Shown: positions 15,861-25,255 of the stretch, in pieces
How the letters are laid out: each line of letters starts with the position of its first letter
Numbering within the stretch: the stretch's first letter is position 1
Origin: Saccharospirillum sp039982735
GTDB lineage: Bacteria; Pseudomonadota; Gammaproteobacteria; Pseudomonadales; Natronospirillaceae
Direction: 5' to 3'
Length of the DNA: 64,000 nucleotides
Assembly (NCBI RefSeq): GCF_039982735.1
Contig: NZ_JBDWXV010000008.1
Span: 186,001-250,000, forward strand
Notes under the pieces: model-generated
What the model was told of the DNA's origin: nothing
The model's input: the letters and a program-made list of their open reading frames with translations, nothing else
The model's database searches: none
Made by a program: the position numbers and the translations under genes

Positions 15861-18266
15861 TTACTCGCTGCTTTTGCGACGACGCGGACGCGACTTGCGC
15901 TTACCGCCCGACTTGGCCGACTTCTTACCTTTTTTGGCGTCGTCACCGGCTCCGGTTTTCTGATCCGGCCGTGCCTTGGCTTTCGAGCCTTTGGCAGAAC
16001 CGGGACGGGACGGTTTCTGGACCCAGTCGCCCGACAATTCAAAGTCGATCTTGCGGTCATCGAGATCAACCCGCATGACTTTAACCTGCAACCGGTCGCC
16101 CAGGCCGTAACTGACCCGGGTGCGTTCGCCCACCAGGCAATGCGCCACTTCGTTAAACTGGTAGTAATCGCTGGCCAGTGAACTGATGTGCACCAAGCCA
16201 TCGACATAGACTTCATCCAGCTGAACAAACAAGCCAAAGTTGGTGACGGACGATACCGTCCCCATAAACTCGTCGCCCACATGGTCTTTCATGTATTCGC
16301 ACTTGAGCCAGGCCACCACATCCCAGGTTGCCTCGTCGGCACGGCGTTCGGTCAGTGAGCAGTGTTCACCCAACTCGACCATGGCCTGCAAATCGTAGGG
16401 ATAAATGTCTTTCTGGTTCAGTTTGGACGCACCCTTTACCCGGCGCACCAGAGGGGTACGCTTCCCGGACCGGATAACACTGCGAATCGCCCGATGCGTG
16501 AGCAGGTCCGGATAGCGGCGAATCGGCGAGGTAAAGTGAGTATAGGCATCAAACGCAAGGCCGAAGTGGCCCAGGTTATCCGGCTGATACACCGCCTGAT
16601 TCATCGACCGCAACAACATGGTCTGAATGAGCTGGAAATCTTCCCGGCCTTTCAACTGGTTCAACAACATCTGGTAATCTTTGGCGTGGGGTTTCTCCCC
16701 GCCTTTCAGGTCCAACCCCAGTTGACCCAGATACTTGCGCAGGTTTTCCAGACGCTCCGGCGACGGCGTGTCGTGCACCCGATACAACGCCGGAATCTCG
16801 AGTTCCTGCATGAAATCCGCCGCACATACGTTGGCGATCAGCATGCACTCTTCGATCAGACGGTGTGCGTCATTACGCTCACTCGGCACAATGCGTTCGA
16901 TCTTGCGATCGGCATCGAACACTATTTTGGTTTCGACCGTTTCAAAGTCGATCGCACCGCGCTTGCGGCGCTGGAAGCGAAAAATCTTGTACAGCTCGCG
17001 CAAAGTAGTGAGGTTTTTCAACACCGCCTCACCGTATTCCTGCAGCATGGTTTCACGCGCCTCGGCGGCGGTTTCCGGCTCCAGCAGTGGCGCGACCTTG
17101 TTGTAAGTCAGGCGGGCATGGGAATTGATGAGGCCTTCCATGAAGCGGTAGCTGTCGATGTTCCCGGTAGCCGACACGGTGATTTCACAGACCAGCGTCA
17201 GACGATCAACATTGGGGTTCAGTGAACACAAACCGTTCGACAAAATCTCCGGCAGCATCGGGATCACACGTTCAGGGAAATACACCGAGGTCGAGCGTTT
17301 GCGAGCTTCGTCATCCAGTGGCGAGCGAATGGCGACGTAGTTGGAGACATCGGCAATGGCAACGAATAAGCGCCAGCCACCACCACGCACCGACTCGGCA
17401 AGTACCGCGTCGTCAAAATCACGGGCGGTTTCGTCATCGATGGTGACGAACGCCTTGTCGCGCAGGTCGATTCGATTGCTCTTGTGCGCTTCATCAACCT
17501 GATCGCTCATGCCCTCTATGTGGTCCAGCACTTCACGTGGCCATTCGTGCGGTATATCGTGGGTACGCAGGGCAATATCGATTTCCATGCCCGGTGCCAT
17601 GTGCTCGCCCAGAACCTGTGAAACACGGCCGACCGGCTGACGCCGGAACTGGGGCTGTTCGAGCACGTCGACCACAACGATGTCGCCGGGCTGGGCATCA
17701 CCTTCATTGCCGGCCGGGATCAGCACATCAATGCTGACGCGGCGGTTCTCCGGTTCAACCCGGCCTATGCCACCGTCGTTGAAATACCGGCCCACGATTT
17801 CCCGGGTATTGTGCTCAAGCACTTCGGTAATAATGGCTTCAACACGACCACGGTGGTCGGTACCGCCCTTGCGGACGAGCACGACGTCGCCATCGAAGCA
17901 GCAACGCATCTGGCGGTGGTTCAGTACGTAGTCTTTGCCACCCTGGTCGTGGATCAGAAAGCCAAAGCCATCGGGGTGGCCCTGGACGCGCCCTTTCACC
18001 AGATCCATCTTGTCGATCAGGCCAAAGGCGCCTTTGCGCGAGCACAGCAACTGGCCATCGCGGACCATGGCAATCAGACGACGACGCAGTGCTTCAATAT
18101 CGCGTTCGTCGTCGGCCAGTCCCAGCTCATCGCACAGTTCGGGGTGTGTCGCGGGGCCCTGGCGATTTTCCAGGTGCTCCAGAATAAATTCCCGACTGGG
18201 AATGGGGTTTTCGTATTTCTCAGCTTCCCGTTCAAGATTCGGGTCAGCGGGTTTCCGTCGGCTGAT
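15861..18266 (-). CDS. rnr: Ribonuclease R (apparent AUC start)
   Basis: 3'-5' exoribonuclease that degrades structured RNA and takes part in RNA quality control. Order: N-terminal helix-turn-helix-like region, cold-shock domains, the RNB catalytic domain with acidic residues in DDETARDFDDAV, an S1 domain (about residues 665-750) and a Lys/Arg-rich tail. The first ATG (18068) would remove the conserved N-terminus. The frame stays open and family-like for 66 codons further (LEREAEKYENPIPSREFILE, as in E. coli) up to an in-frame TGA at 18297-18299, with no ATG, GTG or TTG in between. The codon ATC at 18264-18266 sits nine bases after AAGGA and is the best start, giving 801 residues, the normal length. 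A TTGACA lies at 18311-18316. Confidence 0.9.
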   Translation of the reverse strand: MSRRKPADPNLEREAEKYENPIPSREFILEHLENRQGPATHPELCDELGLADDERDIEALRRRLIAMVRDGQLLCSRKGAFGLIDKMDLVKGRVQGHPDGFGFLIHDQGGKDYVLNHRQMRCCFDGDVVLVRKGGTDHRGRVEAIITEVLEHNTREIVGRYFNDGGIGRVEPENRRVSIDVLIPAGNEGDAQPGDIVVVDVLEQPQFRRQPVGRVSQVLGEHMAPGMEIDIALRTHDIPHEWPREVLDHIEGMSDQVDEAHKSNRIDLRDKAFVTIDDETARDFDDAVLAESVRGGGWRLFVAIADVSNYVAIRSPLDDEARKRSTSVYFPERVIPMLPEILSNGLCSLNPNVDRLTLVCEITVSATGNIDSYRFMEGLINSHARLTYNKVAPLLEPETAAEARETMLQEYGEAVLKNLTTLRELYKIFRFQRRKRGAIDFETVETKIVFDADRKIERIVPSERNDAHRLIEECMLIANVCAADFMQELEIPALYRVHDTPSPERLENLRKYLGQLGLDLKGGEKPHAKDYQMLLNQLKGREDFQLIQTMLLRSMNQAVYQPDNLGHFGLAFDAYTHFTSPIRRYPDLLTHRAIRSVIRSGKRTPLVRRVKGASKLNQKDIYPYDLQAMVELGEHCSLTERRADEATWDVVAWLKCEYMKDHVGDEFMGTVSSVTNFGLFVQLDEVYVDGLVHISSLASDYYQFNEVAHCLVGERTRVSYGLGDRLQVKVMRVDLDDRKIDFELSGDWVQKPSRPGSAKGSKAKARPDQKTGAGDDAKKGKKSAKSGGKRKSRPRRRKSSE

Positions 18267-18492
18267 AGGTCGTAATCCTTGTTGATTAAAATTTGATCAT
18301 ATAATGCCTGTGTCAACCTCGGGTTTATGGGGCCGTTTAATAGGCCAATAGGCTATGGTTGACTAATGCGCGCACAGTATAACGCATTGTTGGGTATCTG
18401 AATAAGTTTGTCTGCAGACGGCTGTAACGGCATGGCTACGGGCAATTAAGAGAGGTTGACTTGGGTTCTGTGGCAATCGTCCGCGGTAGATA

Positions 18493-18585
18493 CCGGTGAT
18501 GCCTACGCGGGGTCGGCGTGAATCCTTCCGTGGAGCCTAGACCGCAGCATCCCTGCTGCGGACTACCCCGCGTAGGCAACACCGG
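18493..18585 (+). repeat. Palindromic intergenic repeat, copy D
   Basis: The arms 18493-18513 and 18565-18585 pair at 20 of 21 positions. The core contains GGCGTGAATCCTTCCGTGGA and a perfect 8-bp hairpin (CCGCAGCA, loop TCCC, TGCTGCGG). Its outer arm segment GGTGATGCCT is also the arm start of copy E about 290 bases away, which is in the opposite orientation. Confidence 0.87.
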
Positions 18586-18782
18586 CACCCACCGCTCGCT
18601 ATGTGCAAAATCCGAAGCTCAACTGACTGAATAAAGTTTCGGCGGACCAACGAAACGGTGCGTGGCTGGCTGTTTCAAGGCATGGGTATAGCCAAAATTG
18701 GGGAGGTGCGAGACCTAATTGCCTGACTGGGGGAGGCATCTGGATTTAGACTTCAAGATTGCACTGTGTAAGCAGCAGATGT

Positions 18783-18873
18783 CGGTGATGCCTCTTCGGG
18801 GGAGTCCGCAGCATGGATGCTGCGGCCTAGGCTCCATGGACGGATTCACGCCGACCCCGCAGAGGCATCACCG
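18783..18873 (-). repeat. Palindromic intergenic repeat, copy E
   Basis: The arms 18783-18801 and 18855-18873 pair at 18 of 19 positions. The core is the reverse complement of the family consensus, with the hairpin CCGCAGCA/TGCTGCGG and loop TGGA. With copy D it forms an inverted pair in the rnr-purA gap. Confidence 0.87.
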
Positions 18874-18918
18874 GTAACCGCTGCGGACCAAAGCCATTGA
18901 ACCAGCCCGCAGTTGGGT

Positions 18919-20214
18919 TTACTGAATATCGAACGAGTGGCGAAGTACGATGGTTTCAATTCGGTCCGGGCCGGTTGAAACGATATCGATGGGCGCGCCG
19001 ATGGCTTTTTCCAGGTAGGCGATGTAATCCCGGGCACGCTGTGGCAGCTGACTCAGGTCACTGGCGCCTACGGTGGATTCGTCCCAGCCTGGCAGCTCTT
19101 CGTAGACCGGGGTTACCCGGGCAAAGGCTTCTGCAGACTCCGGCCATTCCACATCGTTGCCAGCTTCGTCACGGTAGCCCACGCATACCTTGACGGTTTT
19201 CAAGCCGTCCAGGACATCCAGCTTGGTCAGGCAGATGGCGTTGATGCTGTTGATGCGAATGCTGTGCTTGACCAACACGGCATCGAACCAGCCGCAGCGC
19301 CGTGCACGGCCTGTGGTCGTACCGAATTCATTGCCTTTCTTGGCCAGGTATTTGCCATCGTCGTCGAACAGTTCCGTCGGGAACGGGCCCGAGCCAACAC
19401 GGGTGGTGTAAGCTTTGGTGATACCCATGATCTGGTCGAGATACAGGGGACCCACGCCCGAGCCAGTGGCAACGCCGCCCGCCGTGGTGTTGGAGGACGT
19501 CACGTATGGATAGGTGCCGTGGTCGATATCCAGCAGTGAACCCTGAGCGCCTTCGAACATGATGTCGCCACCCTGCTCACGAATGCTGTGAATCAGGCCG
19601 ACCGAATTGACGGTGATGTCGCGAATGCTCTGTGCCTGTTCAATCACTTCGGCCAGGGTTTGGTCGACGTCGATGGCTTCTACACCATAGTAGTTGGCCA
19701 GCACAAAGTTGTGATAATCCATCAACTCACGCACCTTGTCGGCAAAGCCGGGCTGGAATACGTCACCCAGGCGAACGCCACGACGGCTGACCTTGTCTTC
19801 ATAGGCTGGGCCGATGCCACGGCCCGTAGTGCCGATTTTCGCTTCACCACGACGGCTTTCACGAGCCTGGTCCAGGGCAATGTGTACCGGCAAAATTAAT
19901 GGGCAGCCGTGACTGACGCGCAGTCGCTCGCGTACCGGAACGCCGCGCTCTTCGAGCATGGCCATTTCCTTCAGCAGCGCCTCAATGGAGAGCACCACAC
20001 CATTGCCGATGATGCAGTTGACGCCCTGGCGCAAAATGCCCGACGGAATCAGGTGCAAGGCGGTTTTAACACCGTCGATCACCAGGGTATGGCCAGCATT
20101 GTGCCCGCCCTGAAAGCGCACCACAGCCGACGCTTTTTCCGTCAGCAGGTCGACGATCTTACCTTTGCCTTCGTCACCCCACTGGGTGCCGAGTACGACA
20201 ACATTCTTACCCAT
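18919..20214 (-). CDS. purA: Adenylosuccinate synthetase
   Basis: Joins IMP and aspartate using GTP, the first committed step to AMP. 431 residues, the usual bacterial length. Seen: GTQWGDEGKGKIVD at residues 9-22 (GTP/IMP-binding loop), FQGGHNAGHTLV with the catalytic histidine, IGTTGRGIGPAYEDK, and the C-terminal GTP-specifying TKLDVLDGL. It lies downstream of hisZ on the same strand with a 49-base gap, the order seen in pseudomonads, and is likely cotranscribed with it. Confidence 0.97.
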   Translation of the reverse strand: MGKNVVVLGTQWGDEGKGKIVDLLTEKASAVVRFQGGHNAGHTLVIDGVKTALHLIPSGILRQGVNCIIGNGVVLSIEALLKEMAMLEERGVPVRERLRVSHGCPLILPVHIALDQARESRRGEAKIGTTGRGIGPAYEDKVSRRGVRLGDVFQPGFADKVRELMDYHNFVLANYYGVEAIDVDQTLAEVIEQAQSIRDITVNSVGLIHSIREQGGDIMFEGAQGSLLDIDHGTYPYVTSSNTTAGGVATGSGVGPLYLDQIMGITKAYTTRVGSGPFPTELFDDDGKYLAKKGNEFGTTTGRARRCGWFDAVLVKHSIRINSINAICLTKLDVLDGLKTVKVCVGYRDEAGNDVEWPESAEAFARVTPVYEELPGWDESTVGASDLSQLPQRARDYIAYLEKAIGAPIDIVSTGPDRIETIVLRHSFDIQ

Positions 20215-20263
20215 CGTTTTTTGCCTGTAGTTGATAAAATGGTTGGTTAATCGGTTAGCTGAC

Positions 20264-21445
20264 TCAGACTAACGGCTTTATCTGCCACTCGCCCTGTTCC
20301 AGCACGAGCTCCCGGTCACAGCCCAGCTCTTCCGGGACGACCTGATCGGTAAAAACCTGAATCACTCGCTCGCCTGAGGCACGCAACTGGCTGATCCGTT
20401 CAATCAGTACCGGGTCGGAGACGGCTGGTGCCCGAATCCCCGCGGCTTCTTTCCAGCGGCCGCGCGTCTGGCTGGCCAGAATTTTTAAATCGCTGGAGAA
20501 GCCCGTCGCCGGACGCGCCCGGCCGAATACCTTGCCGGTCGAGTCGTAGCGACCACCCTTCGCAACAGCCTGGCCAAAACCGGGAACAAAAGCCGAAAAC
20601 ACCAGGCCGGTGTGGTAATTGAAATCCCGCAGCTCGGCCAGATCCAGGTGAATTTGCTGCTCAGGAAAGCGGGCTTTCAAGGCCTCGGCGATGCGGGTCA
20701 GCGTGTCCAGCGCTGTTAGCACGCCTTCGGGCGCACCGGCAAAGCGCTCCGGCCAGCCTGCCAGTTTGTCCATTGAACCGGCGCATTTCGGCAGCAGGGC
20801 AAACCAGCGTTTGAAATCATCGTTCAGCGGTGCGGTTTCGAGCCAGGTATTCAGTTCTGGCAGCGAACGGTGGCGCAACAGCCGGAACAGCTGGGTGGCG
20901 TTGTCGCCCTCCAGCCCAGACGCCTCGATCAGCGCCTGGTAAATACCGATGTGACCCAGGTCAAGCGTTACATTGACCAGGCCGGCCCGGGCCAGCGAGG
21001 TGAGCATCAGCGAAACAATCTCAATGTCACTGTCGATGCCGGAATACCCATAAAGCTCAGCGCCAATTTGAATGGGGCTGCGCGATGACAACAGGTGAGT
21101 GGCCTTAGTGTGCAACACATTGCTCGAATAACAGTAACGGGCCACACCAGCACGCGGCAGACTGTGGGCATCCATACGCGCCACCTGCTGGGTATTGTCG
21201 GCACTCAGCCCCATCAGCCGGCCACTGGTCTGGTCGGTGATCTTGTAGGTCAGCAAGTCCAGGTCATGGCCCACCCCGGTGAGCAGCGACTCCAGGTATT
21301 CGGCGCTCGGCGGAATAACCAGATCATAGCCCCAGGTACGGTACTCATCGAGTAAAAGTCGGCGCAAGGCCTCAATTCGTGCGGCTTCCGGCGGCAAGAC
21401 TTCTTCAATACCGTCGGGCAACAGCCAGCGTTCTGCTATGGTCAT
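20264..21445 (-). CDS. hisZ: ATP phosphoribosyltransferase regulatory subunit
   Basis: HisZ is a catalytically inactive histidyl-tRNA-synthetase paralogue that pairs with the short HisG to carry out and regulate the first step of histidine synthesis. 393 residues from the ATG at 21445 (MTIAERWLLPDGIEEVLPPE, matching the pseudomonad start); another ATG lies six codons upstream. The class II synthetase-like core is clear (YDLVIPPSAEYLESLLTG, SRSPIQIGAELYG, LVFSAFVPGFGQAVAKGGRY). No anticodon-binding domain is present, as expected for HisZ. A strong terminator separates it from hflC. Confidence 0.93.
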   Translation of the reverse strand: MTIAERWLLPDGIEEVLPPEAARIEALRRLLLDEYRTWGYDLVIPPSAEYLESLLTGVGHDLDLLTYKITDQTSGRLMGLSADNTQQVARMDAHSLPRAGVARYCYSSNVLHTKATHLLSSRSPIQIGAELYGYSGIDSDIEIVSLMLTSLARAGLVNVTLDLGHIGIYQALIEASGLEGDNATQLFRLLRHRSLPELNTWLETAPLNDDFKRWFALLPKCAGSMDKLAGWPERFAGAPEGVLTALDTLTRIAEALKARFPEQQIHLDLAELRDFNYHTGLVFSAFVPGFGQAVAKGGRYDSTGKVFGRARPATGFSSDLKILASQTRGRWKEAAGIRAPAVSDPVLIERISQLRASGERVIQVFTDQVVPEELGCDRELVLEQGEWQIKPLV

Positions 21446-21552
21446 GCCGGAACACGTTCCCATTCAGTCAATCAGGGTTTTACCGGGCGCTGCTATCACA
21501 TCCAGGGCCCAACTTTTGTCGGACCGGGTGACCATTTGCCAACGCCAGGCAC

Positions 21553-21578
21553 AAAAAAACCGGGCACATGGCCCGGTT
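21553..21578 (-). terminator. Rho-independent terminator after hflC
   Basis: On the minus strand an 8-bp stem AACCGGGC/GCCCGGTT with a 5-base loop is followed by an unbroken run of T. It lies 80 bases past the hflC stop and upstream of hisZ, so hflKC transcription should end here and hisZ-purA needs its own promoter. Confidence 0.88.
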
Positions 21579-21658
21579 AACGGATTCTACACTTGCAATG
21601 GCTGGCCCCCAACCCTTTTTTGAACTATTTCAAAGAGTGGGCGCCGTTAGCCTCGCAA

Positions 21659-22600
21659 TTACTCATCCGTGGTCGGAACGCCGCCCTTCGATTGCAGGTA
21701 GCGGAAGAAATCGTTGTCCGGCTCCAGCAAAAGAATGTCGCCACCACTGCCAAAGCTATCTTCATAAGCGCGCAGGCTACGGTAAAAACCGTAGAATTCC
21801 GAATTGGCTGAATAGGCGGTTGAGTAGATGCGTGATGCTTCAGCATCGCCTTCACCCCGAATCTGTTCAGCTTCACGGAACGCATTGGCGGTGATTACTG
21901 TTTCCTGGCGGTCTGCAGAGGCCCGTATTTCTTCAGCCTCCCGCTCACCGTTAGAACGGAACAAACGGGCTTCCTGCTCTCGATCCGAGCGCATCCGGCT
22001 GAAAACGTCGGCCGATACTTCCTGCGGCAGGTCGATGGCCTTAACCCGAATATCAATAACCCGGATACCCAATCCACTGCGAGCAAAGCTGTCGACATCG
22101 GCCGTCACTTCCCGCAGCAGCCGATCGCGCTCACCTTCATCTTCAATTTCAGTGCCGGTCGACAGCGGTTCATCTTCTGCCCGTCCGGATACCACCTCGC
22201 GCAGGGTGCGTCGGCCAAAGGCGTCACGCAGGGCAGAGTTGATGCGGTTGGCCAGAATGGTGTTGGCGCGGAAGAAATCGCCACCACTGGTGGCGGTGTA
22301 AAATTCGCGCACGTCGTCAATTTGCCATTGAACGTAAGCGTCGACTTCCAGGCCCTTTTGCTCACTGGTGATGAACCGTTCGGAATCACTGTCGAGCGTG
22401 ATAATCCGACGCTCAAATTTGCGAACCACCTCAATGAACGGCACCTTGAAATTTAAGCCAGGTGCAACGTCTGCGGCTACGACTTCACCAAACCGGAGTT
22501 TGATGGCGCGTTCTTTCTCAGACACCACGTAGACGCTTTGCAGGCCTACAAAGACAACCAGAGCGAGCGCGGCGAGTAGAACTAGATTACGAGTACTCAT
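21659..22600 (-). CDS. hflC: HflC, modulator of the FtsH protease
   Basis: Inner-membrane SPFH/prohibitin-family protein that assembles with HflK into a large periplasmic-facing cage around FtsH and modulates its proteolysis. 313 residues: one N-terminal membrane segment (about 5-25), the band-7 domain (about 25-220) beginning VYVVSEKERAIKLRFGEVV, then a long helical coiled-coil region rich in Arg, Glu and Ala (about 200-265). It lies 12 bases downstream of hflK, so the pair is coupled. Confidence 0.96.
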   Translation of the reverse strand: MSTRNLVLLAALALVVFVGLQSVYVVSEKERAIKLRFGEVVAADVAPGLNFKVPFIEVVRKFERRIITLDSDSERFITSEQKGLEVDAYVQWQIDDVREFYTATSGGDFFRANTILANRINSALRDAFGRRTLREVVSGRAEDEPLSTGTEIEDEGERDRLLREVTADVDSFARSGLGIRVIDIRVKAIDLPQEVSADVFSRMRSDREQEARLFRSNGEREAEEIRASADRQETVITANAFREAEQIRGEGDAEASRIYSTAYSANSEFYGFYRSLRAYEDSFGSGGDILLLEPDNDFFRYLQSKGGVPTTDE

Positions 22601-22612
22601 GTTTCAGGCTCC

Positions 22613-23824
22613 TCAGTTTGTGCGCCGGCGGTCGATTTCACGCAGAATCTGATCGGTCAGATTGCGCACTTCGCTGCTCGACAAGTTGTTCATATTTGAC
22701 CCACCTGGATTCAATACCTGCTGGCCTGACCCGCTGCTGGTGCTGCCCAAGGAACCACTGGCATTATTGCGCAGTTGATCCAGCGGCAAATACATCATGT
22801 TGTTGCCACCTTCGACATCCACCAATACTTTATTGGTGTTTGCGTAGATGCGTGAGATCGACTCCAGATAGAGACGTTCGCGCGTCACCTCCGGCGCTTC
22901 GCTGTAGGCACCCAGAATGTTGGTGAAACGGTCGGCTTCACCGGTAGCATTCGCGACGACCTGCTCGCGATAGGCCTGAGCTTCTTCCAACTGCCGACGC
23001 GCACGACCCTGAGCCACTGGTAAAATCTGGTTGGCATAGGCCTGGGCTTCGTTGATCAAGCGCTGTTGATCTTCCCGCGCGGTAATCACGTCATCAAACG
23101 CTGCCTGCACCTGTTGTGGTGGCGAGGTATCGTTAATGTTCAACTGAGCCAGCTCGATGCCCACATCATAGAGATTCAGGTAATTCTGCAAACGCTGGCG
23201 AACCGACACTTGAATCTGGTCACGACCCACCGTCAGTGCCTGCTCCAGAGTGGCAGACCCAATAACGTGACGCAAAGCAGACTCAGCAGCGTTGGCCAAG
23301 CTGGTTTCCGGCTGCTGCACGTTCAGCGCAAATTTCTCCGCATCGGCAGCCCGGTATTCCACCGTCATGGTGACCGATACAATGTTCTCATCGCCGGTCA
23401 ACATACTTTCCTGGAGCCGATAGCTGCGCACTTCGGTAACGTTCACTTTCTGATCAATCTGATCGATGAATGGCACCTTAAAGTGCAGACCAGGCAACTC
23501 GATGGTGCTGAACTCACCGAGACGCAAAATAACGGCCCGCTCGGATTCATCGACGGTGTAGATGGAGTCATAAGCCGCATAGGCCAGTACCACGACCAGC
23601 AAAATGCCCAATATGGCTCCAAAGCTGGCACCAGAACCACCAGAGCCGCCGGAACTGCCGCCGCCCTTGTTCTTGCCGCCACCGAGCCACTTGTTCAGTT
23701 TCTCGTTGACCTGCTTGAAGATTTCATCGAGATCCGGAGGGCCATCATTGCCTTTACGGCGCCGGTTCCCCCAGGGATCCTGATCGTTATTGTTGTTGCC
23801 ATTTGGTGGTTCATTCCACGCCAT
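22613..23824 (-). CDS. hflK: HflK, modulator of the FtsH protease
   Basis: Partner of HflC. 403 residues from the ATG at 23824, which has GGAGACG just upstream; an in-frame ATG six codons earlier has no site. The order is a cytoplasmic Asn/Gly-rich N-terminus (MAWNEPPNGNNNNDQDPWG), a Gly/Ser-rich linker, one membrane helix (about 75-95), the band-7 domain starting YTVDESERAVILRLGEFS, a coiled coil, and a Ser/Asn/Gly-rich tail. It is in the hfq-hflX-hflK-hflC run. Confidence 0.96.
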   Translation of the reverse strand: MAWNEPPNGNNNNDQDPWGNRRRKGNDGPPDLDEIFKQVNEKLNKWLGGGKNKGGGSSGGSGGSGASFGAILGILLVVVLAYAAYDSIYTVDESERAVILRLGEFSTIELPGLHFKVPFIDQIDQKVNVTEVRSYRLQESMLTGDENIVSVTMTVEYRAADAEKFALNVQQPETSLANAAESALRHVIGSATLEQALTVGRDQIQVSVRQRLQNYLNLYDVGIELAQLNINDTSPPQQVQAAFDDVITAREDQQRLINEAQAYANQILPVAQGRARRQLEEAQAYREQVVANATGEADRFTNILGAYSEAPEVTRERLYLESISRIYANTNKVLVDVEGGNNMMYLPLDQLRNNASGSLGSTSSGSGQQVLNPGGSNMNNLSSSEVRNLTDQILREIDRRRTN

Positions 23825-23888
23825 GGTCGTCTCCGTTTTCAAATGATAAAGGATTGGGTTGATGGCATCGGCTCAGCGCCGATGGCCG

Positions 23889-25202
23889 TCACAACTCAAA
23901 AAATTCCCGGGGTTCGCTGACTCCGAACCGCTCCGCATCAAGCCCGTTTTTCTTCAGCAGCTGCCGCAAGTCTTTCTTCTGGATGCGTATATCCAGAATC
24001 GACAGCCCCTCGGCATCGTAATCCTCAGACAGTACCGCATTGTACTGATAGAGTGCAGCCCTTAAAGCCGATTCGTCCGGTTTCAGGCTGATTTTACGTG
24101 CAATGACCTCGTCACCTAAACATTCGGCGATCGCCTGTTGAATCAACGCCAGGCCCTGTCCGGTCTGCGCTGATACCCAGACTCGCACCGGACGCCCCTG
24201 GTCATTGCGTTCAATGGCGGGTTCAAAGTCGTCGAGCAGGTCAATTTTATTGAATATTTCCAGTCGGGGCAGGCCCAGCGAGCCAATTTCTTCGAGCACC
24301 AGTTCAACCTGCTCCATATTCTCTATACGGTCTTCATCGGCACAATCGACCACATGCAACAGCAAATCAGCGTCTGCCGTTTCCTGCAAGGTTGCCTTGA
24401 ACGCCTGAACCAGCTTGTGCGGCAGGTGCCGGATAAAACCCACCGTATCGGCCAGAACGACTTCGCCCATATCGGGGATGCTTAACCGGCGCAGTGTGGG
24501 GTCGAGCGTCGCGAACAGCTGATCTGCGGCGTAAACCTCTGCCTGAGTCAGGGCGTTAAACAGCGTCGACTTGCCAGCATTGGTGTAACCCACCAGCGAG
24601 ATGGTCGGGGTGTCCGACCGGGTTCGCGCGCGGCGACCCTGGTCGCGTTGTTTCTCAACCTTTTCAAGTCGGCGATGAATGGTGCTGATGCGCACTTGCA
24701 GCAGACGGCGGTCGGTTTCTAGCTGGGTTTCACCCGGCCCACGCAGCCCGATACCGCCCTTCTGACGTTCGAGGTGGGTCCATCCTCGCACCAGGCGGGT
24801 ACTCTGGTACTGGAGCTGAGCCAGTTCAACCTGAAGTTTGCCCTCGTGGGTACGCGCCCGCTGGGCGAAAATATCGAGGATGAGGCCGGTGCGGTCGAGC
24901 ACCCGGCATTCCACCGCGCGCTCAACGTTACGCTCTTGCGAGGGCGACAGGCTGTGATTAAACAGCACCACGTCCGCATCGCTGGCCTTTACCGCGGCTT
25001 TTATTTCTTCCAGCTTGCCCGACCCGACAAAATATTTCGGGTGTGGCGCCGAACGGGAACCGCCCAGACTGGCCACAGCAGTGGCACCGGCAGAGGTCAC
25101 CAGTTCTTCAAATTCCTGGGGGTCTTCCCGGTTGGCAGATTCGGGAAAATCGACGTGGACCAATACGGCCCGGTCCCCGCCTTCGACACGTTCAAAAAAC
25201 AA
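23889..25202 (-). CDS. hflX: Ribosome-rescue GTPase HflX
   Basis: HflX splits stalled 70S ribosomes, notably after heat or antibiotic stress. 437 residues: an N-terminal HflX domain with HPKYFVGSGK, VVLFNHSLSPSQERN and GIGLRGPGETQLETDRR, then the GTPase domain with G1 GYTNAGKST, G3 DTVGFIRHLP and G4 NKIDLLD. The start is a TTG at 25202 preceded by GGAGAG; the first residues (FFERVEGGDRAVLVHV) align with the E. coli start, which favours this unusual codon. It lies between hfq and hflK. Confidence 0.95.
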   Translation of the reverse strand: MFFERVEGGDRAVLVHVDFPESANREDPQEFEELVTSAGATAVASLGGSRSAPHPKYFVGSGKLEEIKAAVKASDADVVLFNHSLSPSQERNVERAVECRVLDRTGLILDIFAQRARTHEGKLQVELAQLQYQSTRLVRGWTHLERQKGGIGLRGPGETQLETDRRLLQVRISTIHRRLEKVEKQRDQGRRARTRSDTPTISLVGYTNAGKSTLFNALTQAEVYAADQLFATLDPTLRRLSIPDMGEVVLADTVGFIRHLPHKLVQAFKATLQETADADLLLHVVDCADEDRIENMEQVELVLEEIGSLGLPRLEIFNKIDLLDDFEPAIERNDQGRPVRVWVSAQTGQGLALIQQAIAECLGDEVIARKISLKPDESALRAALYQYNAVLSEDYDAEGLSILDIRIQKKDLRQLLKKNGLDAERFGVSEPREFFEL

Positions 25203-25255
25203 TCAGACTCTCCGATACCCGATCATAGACCGGGCTGACCTGCAGAACAGCGCCA

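Larger units (their letters stand above)
18267..18918. other. Gap between purA and rnr with two opposed palindromic repeats
   Basis: About 650 bases between two co-directional minus-strand genes. It holds the rnr promoter region, with TTGACA on the minus strand at 18311-18316 and an AT-rich stretch up to the ribosome-binding site, plus palindromic repeat copies D and E in opposite orientation. No coding sequence or tRNA was found. The 190 bases between D and E show nothing I recognise. nsrR, which sits here in E. coli, is absent. Confidence 0.6.

Noticed and set aside
18074..18316. 80-residue minus-strand frame just upstream of the first rnr ATG
   Set aside because: It is in another frame from rnr; the sequence that looks like RNase R continues in the rnr frame itself, so this is not a split gene.
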